Assembly: GCA_025966355.1 (NCBI GenBank)
Contig: JAICWZ010000172.1
Coordinates: 1 to 5,162, forward strand
Direction of reading: 5' to 3'
From: Thermomicrobiaceae bacterium
GTDB taxonomy: Bacteria > Chloroflexota > Chloroflexia > Thermomicrobiales > Thermomicrobiaceae
DNA length: 5,162 bases
Part shown: positions 1 to 5,162 of the stretch, one piece after another
Layout of the letters: each line of letters starts with the position of its first letter
Numbering within the stretch: the first letter of the stretch is position 1
Notes under the pieces: model-generated
Seen by the model: the letters and a program-made list of their open reading frames with translations, nothing else
Database searches by the model: none
What the model was told of the DNA's origin: nothing
Made by a program: the position numbers and the translations under genes

Positions 1-1455
1 ACGAGTCCCAATTACGATGCTTACGTTGCCGCTTTCAAGATCCCCGATCTGCTCTTTCTCGTCGTCATGAGCGGCGCCTTCGGTTCAGCCTTTATTCCAG
101 TCTTCGGCGGTTTTCTCGGCCGTGGCGATCGAGAGCGTGCCTGGCGTCTCGCGAACGCCGTGCTGTCTTATACCGTCGCCGTACTCATCGGCGGTGGGTT
201 GCTCGTCTTCATCTTTGCCGGACCGCTCATGAGCATCGTCGTGGCACCGGGTTTGGCAAAGCCGCAGCAAGAACTCGCGACGAATCTGACACGTCTTCTC
301 CTCTTCTCGCCGCTCTTGCTTGGCATTGGCGCGGCTGGCAAGGGGATGCTCGAAGCGCAGGACGCGTTCACGATCTCGGCGATCGCACCGATTCTCTACA
401 ACATCGGCATCATCTTCGGCGCGCTCTTTCTCGCGCCGCATATCGGCGTCTACGGTCTCGCGTTCGGCGTCATCGGTGGAGCGTTCGCACACGGCAGCAC
501 GCAGATCGTGGCGCTCATGCGGCGCGGTCTCCGCATCCGCCCTTCGTTTTCGCGCCAGGTCGATGGTCTCATGCAGGTCGCGCGCCTGATGGGTCCGCGA
601 CTCGTCGGCCAGGCAGCCTTCCAGGTGAACTTCATCGTCATGACGAACTTCGCCTCGCGGCTGGGCGATAGCCGCGTTTCCGCGATCAACTACGCCTATC
701 AACTCTTTATGTTGCCGCACGGCATTCTGGCACTGAGCATCTCAACGGTTATCTTCCCGACGATGGCGCGCCAGTTCGAGCTCGGCCTCACACGTGAAAT
801 GCGCCACACGCTCGCGAGTTCGCTCAGTCCGCTTCTCTTTCTTACCATTCCGGCATCGATCGGGCTCTTCATGTTCCGCGTCAGCATCGTGCAGATACTC
901 TTTCAATTTGGCTCGTTCTCCTCACAGTCGACCATGCTCGTGGCCGAAGCGCTCGAATACTTCGCGGTCGGTCTGCTCTCATTCGCGGTTGTCGAAGCCG
1001 TGACCCGCGCGTTTTACGCGATGCACGACACGCGCACGCCGGTGATCGCTTCGATCATTACGATCGTCGCCAACATCATCTTGAGCTGGTTCCTGGCGCC
1101 ACGGATGGGACATGCCGGGCTTGCACTCAGTATCTCGATCACCACCACGATTGAAATGCTCATTCTGCTGGTCGTGCTCGTGCGGCGAACCGGTAACTTC
1201 GAAGCGCGGCTCTATCGACAGATCGGGAAAATGCTGATCGCTGGCGTCGCGCTCGTGATCGCGTCTCGTGTCCTGGCGACGCCGCTCGCGCGGGCGACCG
1301 ACCCGATTCACGGCCACACGCTCATCATGTACCCGGCGTTTCTCTTTACCCTCGGTGCTGCCGCGTCGACCTATTTGGCTGCCGCCTACTACCTTCGCAT
1401 TCCCGCGATGCAGCAGATCACGAGCCGGGTACGGTCCAAACTTCTGCGACGATAA
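1..1455 (+). CDS. murJ: MurJ/MviN-type lipid II flippase, 5' end missing
   Basis: Integral inner-membrane protein of the MurJ/MviN family (MOP superfamily), expected to flip lipid II, the peptidoglycan precursor, to the outer face of the membrane. The frame is open from base 1, so the gene starts upstream; the ATG at 67 is an internal Met. By alignment from memory to E. coli MurJ, about 33 or more N-terminal residues (TM1) are missing. In window numbering, residues 5-18 ([14 protein letters not shown]) match the family's DAFFVAFKLPNLL stretch, followed by [11 protein letters not shown]. Later family hallmarks are [12 protein letters not shown] (230-241) and [12 protein letters not shown] near 1009-1044. 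About a dozen hydrophobic segments follow one another, and the protein ends in a basic tail ([10 protein letters not shown]). E. coli D39 and S263 are retained (D6, S227), but R52 and R270 are replaced by F19 and Q234. The family call is firm; the flipped substrate is inferred. Confidence 0.93.
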   Translation, partial: TSPNYDAYVAAFKIPDLLFLVVMSGAFGSAFIPVFGGFLGRGDRERAWRLANAVLSYTVAVLIGGGLLVFIFAGPLMSIVVAPGLAKPQQELATNLTRLLLFSPLLLGIGAAGKGMLEAQDAFTISAIAPILYNIGIIFGALFLAPHIGVYGLAFGVIGGAFAHGSTQIVALMRRGLRIRPSFSRQVDGLMQVARLMGPRLVGQAAFQVNFIVMTNFASRLGDSRVSAINYAYQLFMLPHGILALSISTVIFPTMARQFELGLTREMRHTLASSLSPLLFLTIPASIGLFMFRVSIVQILFQFGSFSSQSTMLVAEALEYFAVGLLSFAVVEAVTRAFYAMHDTRTPVIASIITIVANIILSWFLAPRMGHAGLALSISITTTIEMLILLVVLVRRTGNFEARLYRQIGKMLIAGVALVIASRVLATPLARATDPIHGHTLIMYPAFLFTLGAAASTYLAAAYYLRIPAMQQITSRVRSKLLRR

Positions 1456-1484
1456 CGCAGCGGAAACTCCATCCAACTGTTCGG

Positions 1485-1490
1485 TATACT
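1485..1490 (+). promoter_or_regulatory. Possible -10 box of a lepA promoter
   Basis: TATACT differs from the TATAAT consensus at one position and sits in the murJ-lepA gap, 42 bases before the lepA ATG. Transcription from it would start near 1497 and leave a leader of about 36 bases. No good TTGACA-like -35 is seen: the hexamer 17 bases upstream is GGAAAC (1462-1467), which recalls the GGAAC type of -35 used by ECF sigma factors, but the rest does not fit well. murJ read-through into lepA remains possible because no terminator hairpin is seen in the gap. Confidence 0.35.
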
Positions 1491-1509
1491 TGTGGGTCGA
1501 GTCGTTCCC

Positions 1510-1530
1510 GGAAAGGCGAGCACGCGAGGA
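1510..1530 (+). promoter_or_regulatory. Poorly spaced ribosome-binding region of lepA
   Basis: Two purine-rich candidates precede the lepA ATG and neither is well placed. GGAAAGG (1510-1516) is 16 bases away and GAGGA (1526-1530) is only 2 bases away. The start is nevertheless secure. The family motif [15 protein letters not shown] begins at codon 7, and I found no in-frame ATG, GTG or TTG in the roughly 50 bases upstream. Translation may start weakly or depend on leader folding. Confidence 0.4.
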
Positions 1531-1532
1531 TC

Positions 1533-3353
1533 ATGATCGATCAAACGCTCATCCGAAACTTCAGCATTATCGCCCATATTGATCACGGTAAGTCGACGCT
1601 CGCCGATCGTATCCTCGAACGCACGCACACCATCAGCGAGCGAGAGATGGTCGCTCAGGTGCTCGACACGATGGATCTTGAGCGCGAAAAAGGAATCACG
1701 ATCAAGGCGCGCACGGTGCGCATGGAATATTCCGCCCGGGACGGCCGCACCTACACCTTCAATCTGATCGATACACCGGGCCACGTCGACTTTACGTATG
1801 AGGTCAGCCGTAGCCTGGCCGCCTGCGAAGGTGCACTGCTTGTCGTCGATGCCGCGCAGGGGATCGAAGCGCAAACAATGGCGAATGTGCATATGGCGAT
1901 CGATGCCGGTCTCGCTCTTGTCGCCGTCGTCAACAAGGTCGATTTGCCCAACGCGCAGCCGGAGAAGGTCGCGGCCGATATTGGTACGTTCATTGGGCTG
2001 CTCGACGAGGAGATCATCTTCGCCTCAGCCAAGTCGGGCCTCGGCGTCGACGAAACGCTGGAAGCGATCGTGTCGCAGATCCCCCCGCCAACCGGTGATC
2101 GGACGGCTCCCTTACGCGCGCTCATTTTTGATTCGCATTACGACCAGTTTCGTGGCGTCATCGCCTACATTCGCGTGGTCGACGGCACGCTCAACGCGGC
2201 TGACACGGTTCGACTGATGGCGAACGGCAAAGAGACCGAGATGATCGAGCTCGGCACCTTTCGCCCCGCCATGACCCCCGTGTCGCAACTCGTGGCCGGC
2301 GAGGTCGGATATATCGCCACCGGTTTGAAAGTCGTGGGCGACTGCCAGGTTGGCGATACCGTGACGCTGGCGAACGCGCCGGCGACGAAATCACTTCCCG
2401 GCTACCGACCGATCAAGCCGATGGTCTTCGCCGGCTTTTATCCGGTAGCTGGCGAAGAATACCCGGAACTGCGTGATGCGCTGGAACGACTCAAACTGAA
2501 CGACGGTTCGCTCGTCTTCGAGCCGGAATCCTCCGAAGCGCTCGGTTTCGGTTTCCGTTGCGGCTTCCTCGGGCTGCTTCATATGGAAATCGTTCAGGAG
2601 CGGCTGGAGCGCGAGTATCACATCGACTTGCTGGCGACGGCGCCGAGTGTTGAGTACGAGGTCGTCAAGTACGACGGAACAACGTTGCTTGTCGATAATC
2701 CCTCGGAACTGCCGAACTCGGGTGAAATCGAAGAGATTCGCGAGCCGTGGGTTGATGCCACGATCATGACCCCCTCGCGCTACATCGGAACCATCATGGA
2801 ACTGGTGTCGAGCCGGCGCGGTGATCTGGCGGATATGGACTACATGGACGAGGATCGCGCACGTCTTCGTTTCGGTATTCCGCTCGGGGAACTGATCGTC
2901 GATTTCTACGACCAGCTGAAGTCACGCACGCAAGGCTACGCCAGTCTCGATTACCAGCTGGCCGGGCATCGCGCCTCGGACCTCGTCAAGCTCGACGTGT
3001 TGGTGAACGGCGCGCCGGTCGACGCGCTCTCGTTGATCACCCATCGCGGAACGGCTTACGAACGCGGCCGGGAACTCGTGCAACAGCTCCGCTCGCTCAT
3101 CCCGCGCCAGATGTTCGACATTCCCGTGCAGGCCTCGATCGGCAGTCGCATCATCGCGCGCGAAACGATTCGCGCCCAGCGCAAGAATGTGCTCGCCAAG
3201 TGTTATGGTGGCGATGTCACGCGCAAGCGCAAACTGCTGGAGAAGCAAAAAGAAGGCAAGGCGCGCATGAAGATGGTCGGGAACGTCGAAATTCCCCAGG
3301 AAGCATTCCTGGCCGTCCTCAGCCTCAATGGCGAGAGTACGGGAGGGCGGTAG
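1533..3353 (+). CDS. lepA: Elongation factor 4 (LepA), translational GTPase
   Basis: EF4/LepA is a ribosome-binding GTPase. It was described as a back-translocase in vitro and has been linked to translation initiation and ribosome assembly in vivo. This protein has 606 residues against about 599 in E. coli. The G domain is intact: G1 AHIDHGKS (14-21), G2 EKGIT (52-56), G3 DTPGH (80-84) with the catalytic His84, G4 NKVD (134-137) and G5 SAK (165-167). Domain II, the EF-G-like domains III and V ([20 protein letters not shown], then the [15 protein letters not shown] region) and the LepA-specific C-terminal domain follow in order. The last carries [20 protein letters not shown] and [15 protein letters not shown], which are diagnostic for LepA and absent from EF-G. 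No key residue is missing. mazG follows 4 bases after the stop, so the two genes are probably cotranscribed and translationally coupled. Confidence 0.98.
   Translation: MIDQTLIRNFSIIAHIDHGKSTLADRILERTHTISEREMVAQVLDTMDLEREKGITIKARTVRMEYSARDGRTYTFNLIDTPGHVDFTYEVSRSLAACEGALLVVDAAQGIEAQTMANVHMAIDAGLALVAVVNKVDLPNAQPEKVAADIGTFIGLLDEEIIFASAKSGLGVDETLEAIVSQIPPPTGDRTAPLRALIFDSHYDQFRGVIAYIRVVDGTLNAADTVRLMANGKETEMIELGTFRPAMTPVSQLVAGEVGYIATGLKVVGDCQVGDTVTLANAPATKSLPGYRPIKPMVFAGFYPVAGEEYPELRDALERLKLNDGSLVFEPESSEALGFGFRCGFLGLLHMEIVQERLEREYHIDLLATAPSVEYEVVKYDGTTLLVDNPSELPNSGEIEEIREPWVDATIMTPSRYIGTIMELVSSRRGDLADMDYMDEDRARLRFGIPLGELIVDFYDQLKSRTQGYASLDYQLAGHRASDLVKLDVLVNGAPVDALSLITHRGTAYERGRELVQQLRSLIPRQMFDIPVQASIGSRIIARETIRAQRKNVLAKCYGGDVTRKRKLLEKQKEGKARMKMVGNVEIPQEAFLAVLSLNGESTGGR
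3342..3346 (+). promoter_or_regulatory. Ribosome-binding site of mazG
   Basis: GGAGG, inside GGGAGGGCGG (3341-3350), lies in the last codons of lepA, 11 bases before the ATG at 3358. It favours 3358 over an in-frame ATG at 3328, which would overlap lepA by 26 bases and has no purine-rich sequence in front of it. Ribosomes ending on lepA could re-initiate here. Confidence 0.65.
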
Positions 3354-3357
3354 TCCA

Positions 3358-4464
3358 ATGAGCGACGATCTTTTTATCTTCGGGCCGTCTCAAGACGATG
3401 AAATTGATGACCAGTACGGTCTCAGTGATGACGACTTAATCTTCGGAGGACTTTCACCATATGGTCCCAATCAGGACCGGATCGTATTGCAACTGGCACC
3501 CGCCGAAACCGTCATGGGTGCCGTTGACGCCGCGCCGTTCGGAGGGGGAATGGTCCCGGTCACGCCGCTTGAATCGGTACTGGTCCGGGGCGTAAATACA
3601 CCGGAAATCGCGGCCCGCGTCCAACAGGCGCTCCTCCGGATCTATCCGCCTGACATCAGCGTAACGCTGGTCAATGAGGACAATGATTCGGGTGAGGATA
3701 CGCTCGAATTCCCGCTCTCCGAATTGGCAAAACGGCAGATCGGCGACGACGAGATTTTGGTCTTGCCACCGGTCGATCCCTACGAACGCACGCGTGTCAT
3801 CGAAGGGCTCCAACAGATTATCGCGAGCCTTCGAGCTCCGGGAGGTTGTCCCTGGGACCGCGAGCAAACCCATCAGTCGCTCACCCGCTACATGATCGAG
3901 GAGGCGTACGAGGCCGTCCAGGCGATCGAAACCGGCGGACCATCCAAGCTCGCGGAAGAATTGGGCGATGTCCTGCTCCAGATCCTGCTCCATGCCCAGA
4001 TCGCCGAAGAACAGGGCACGTTCATGCTGGAAGACGTCTTTGAGATCCTCGCGAGTAAGATGATCCGACGGCATCCGCATGTCTTTGGCGACCGCTCCGC
4101 CGAAACGGCCGAAGAGGTTGTGACCGCCTGGGATCAGATCAAACAACAAGAGCGTTCCGGCCAGCCGGATGAGGATGCACCGTCGATCTTTGACTCAGTT
4201 CCGCCGTCATTGCCGGCGTTGGCGCGCACGCAGGCACTACTTCGCCGGGCCGAATCACGTGGGATCGATTGCGAGCAGATTTCAGTACGCGTCCTCACAG
4301 CGTTGAGCGAGTCCGATAATGCGAATGAATCGCGATTCGCTGGGCAACTTGCGGCGCTTGCTCGCGACGCTCGAGCGCAGGGCATCGATGCCGAAGGTGC
4401 CCTCCGTCGGTGGACTGAATGCTTCGAGAAGATCGCGAACGAAGCGGTCACTGAAACGAAGTGA
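3358..4464 (+). CDS. mazG: MazG-type nucleoside triphosphate pyrophosphohydrolase with YabN-like N-terminal remnant
   Basis: Expected to hydrolyse (d)NTPs to (d)NMP and pyrophosphate in the cytoplasm, cleaning the nucleotide pool. The protein has 368 residues from the ATG at 3358. Residues 148-266 form a complete MazG domain. It contains GGCPWDREQTHQSL (162-175), the Mg-binding EExxE (E181, E182, E185) and ExxD (E201, D204), and the family's RRHPHVFGD (237-245). Residues about 42-140 resemble the C-terminal part of the tetrapyrrole methylase domain that precedes MazG in B. subtilis YabN: VQQALLRIYPPDISVTLV, then FPLSEL, then ILVLPPV. The SAM-binding half with its glycine motif is absent and replaced by an acidic 45-residue leader containing a near-repeat (SDDLFIFGPS, SDDDLIFGGLSP). 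Residues 276-362 match the second MazG domain of E. coli-type MazG but lack its acidic metal ligands. MazG activity is well supported; methylase activity is very unlikely. Position after lepA suggests housekeeping expression. Confidence 0.93.
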   Translation: MSDDLFIFGPSQDDEIDDQYGLSDDDLIFGGLSPYGPNQDRIVLQLAPAETVMGAVDAAPFGGGMVPVTPLESVLVRGVNTPEIAARVQQALLRIYPPDISVTLVNEDNDSGEDTLEFPLSELAKRQIGDDEILVLPPVDPYERTRVIEGLQQIIASLRAPGGCPWDREQTHQSLTRYMIEEAYEAVQAIETGGPSKLAEELGDVLLQILLHAQIAEEQGTFMLEDVFEILASKMIRRHPHVFGDRSAETAEEVVTAWDQIKQQERSGQPDEDAPSIFDSVPPSLPALARTQALLRRAESRGIDCEQISVRVLTALSESDNANESRFAGQLAALARDARAQGIDAEGALRRWTECFEKIANEAVTETK

Positions 4465-4485
4465 CCTCGACCGTCACAATCGAAT

Positions 4486-4491
4486 GAAAGG
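4486..4491 (+). promoter_or_regulatory. Ribosome-binding site of aspS
   Basis: GAAAGG lies 8 bases before the ATG at 4500, a normal spacing. An in-frame TAG at 4497-4499 touches the ATG, so the reading frame cannot start earlier and 4500 is the most upstream possible start. Confidence 0.65.
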
Positions 4492-4499
4492 CCAGCTAG

Positions 4500-5162
4500 A
4501 TGATCGACGACCAGACCGAGTCATCCCATGCTCCCGGGCAACGCACCTATCGCACCTGCAACGAATTGCGCTTGTCCGACGTCGGATCGACGGCAACGAT
4601 CAAGGGCTGGGTCAATCGACGCCGCGATCATGGTGGGCTGATCTTCCTCGATTTACGCGATCGCTATGGCCTCACACAGGTCGTTGCCAACCCGCAAGAG
4701 TCGCCCGACGCGCACAAGGTCGCGGAGGGAGTACGCAGCGAATTCGTGCTCTCGGTCACCGGACTGGTGCAGAAGCGGCCGGCCGGAACCGCGAACCCTT
4801 CGCTCGACACAGGCGAGATCGAGTTGCAAGCGACGTCGATCGAGATTCTTAACCCGTCAAAAACGCCGCCGTTCTACATCAACGACGAAGCGCCGGTCGA
4901 CGAATCTCTCCGCCTCGAATATCGCTATCTCGATCTCCGTCGTCCACGGATGCAGCGCAATCTCGAACTACGGCATAAAGTGATCAAGTTCATTCGCGAC
5001 TACCTCGACGCGCGGGATTTTGTCGAGATCGACTGGCCTGATCTCGTCATGCGCACTCCGGAAGGCGCCCGCGATTATGTCGTGCCGAGCCGGCTCTACC
5101 CCGGTGAGTTTTACGCACTTCCGCACTCTCCGCCGCAGTTGAAGCAGTTGCTGATGGTTTCC
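4500..5162 (+). CDS. aspS: Aspartyl-tRNA synthetase, probably non-discriminating type, 3' end missing
   Basis: Class IIb aminoacyl-tRNA synthetase that charges tRNA-Asp in the cytoplasm. Only 221 residues lie in the window; bacterial AspRS is about 590 residues. Residues 1-120 form the OB-fold anticodon-binding domain, with [20 protein letters not shown] (36-55), GEIEL (105-109) and LNPSKTPPF (117-125). The catalytic domain begins with [10 protein letters not shown] (142-151), motif 1 around FVEIDWPDL (174-182) and [13 protein letters not shown] (186-198), including the Glu that matches E. coli E171. H44 and G96 match P. aeruginosa H31 and G82, residues tied to also charging tRNA-Asn. Two oddities are D178-W179 where Glu-Thr is usual, and HSPPQLKQ (209-216) where QSPQxxKQ is usual. 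The frame runs off the window end, and an in-frame TAG just upstream fixes the start. It lies 35 bases after mazG, probably in the same transcript. Confidence 0.96.
   Translation, partial: MIDDQTESSHAPGQRTYRTCNELRLSDVGSTATIKGWVNRRRDHGGLIFLDLRDRYGLTQVVANPQESPDAHKVAEGVRSEFVLSVTGLVQKRPAGTANPSLDTGEIELQATSIEILNPSKTPPFYINDEAPVDESLRLEYRYLDLRRPRMQRNLELRHKVIKFIRDYLDARDFVEIDWPDLVMRTPEGARDYVVPSRLYPGEFYALPHSPPQLKQLLMVS

Noticed and set aside
85..720. Open frame of 211 codons on the - strand inside murJ
   Set aside because: Its translation is rich in Arg, Glu and Asp with no recognisable fold, and it lies opposite a clear murJ frame. It is the usual antisense shadow of a GC-rich gene.
1456..1532. Possible rho-independent terminator after murJ
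   Set aside because: No GC-rich stem followed by a T run is present. The only symmetric element, TTCCCGGAA at 1505-1513, has no room for a loop.
979..1892. Two overlapping - strand open frames (979-1476 and 1389-1892) across the murJ-lepA junction
   Set aside because: They overlap each other, lie opposite conserved murJ and lepA coding sequence, and give low-complexity charged proteins with no motif. The gap shows no promoter for them.
3328..3357. Earlier mazG start at ATG 3328, overlapping lepA
   Set aside because: No ribosome-binding sequence precedes it, while ATG 3358 has GGAGG at 11 bases and follows the lepA stop directly.
3454..4149. Open frame of 231 codons on the - strand inside mazG
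   Set aside because: It lies opposite the conserved MazG catalytic domain and its translation shows no family motif; it is explained by codon bias of the sense gene.
1533..4517. Similar N-termini of LepA (MIDQT) and AspRS (MIDDQT)
   Set aside because: The similarity spans five or six residues only, and the two DNA stretches diverge at once; most likely coincidence.
4319..4852. + strand open frame bridging mazG and aspS
   Set aside because: It is Arg/Ser-rich and out of frame with both genes, whose own frames carry conserved motifs. Its ATG at 4484 lies just before the aspS start by chance.

Overview
The window reads as ordinary bacterial chromosome of moderately high GC. It holds four genes, all on the + strand and closely spaced: the 3' part of a murJ/mviN-type lipid II flippase gene (1-1455), a complete lepA (elongation factor 4, 1533-3353), a complete mazG-type nucleotide pyrophosphohydrolase gene (3358-4464), and the 5' part of aspS (aspartyl-tRNA synthetase, 4500-5162). 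Both ends of the window cut through a gene.

The source is a bacterium, and the protein features lean toward Chloroflexota, possibly a Thermomicrobia-like lineage. The reasons are the MurJ type without the arginines that are essential in E. coli, a MazG whose N-terminus looks like the tail of a YabN-like tetrapyrrole methylase, and an AspRS of the non-discriminating (H/G) type. This placement rests on remembered family patterns, not on a search, and is tentative.

Layout: murJ ends at 1455. A 77-base gap carries a plausible -10 box (TATACT, 1485-1490) and the poorly spaced ribosome-binding sequences of lepA. lepA and mazG are separated by 4 bases, and mazG and aspS by 35 bases with a good ribosome-binding site. 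No terminator-like hairpin is visible between lepA and aspS, so lepA-mazG-aspS is probably one transcription unit. Its members serve translation (EF4, AspRS) and nucleotide-pool cleaning (MazG); murJ serves peptidoglycan export.

I see no RNA gene, mobile element, CRISPR array or new multi-gene system. The points most worth a second look lie inside proteins. MazG carries an apparent half tetrapyrrole-methylase domain with no SAM-binding half, plus an eroded second MazG domain. AspRS has unusual residues at otherwise strongly conserved active-site positions just before the window ends. MurJ lacks the E. coli-type cavity arginines.
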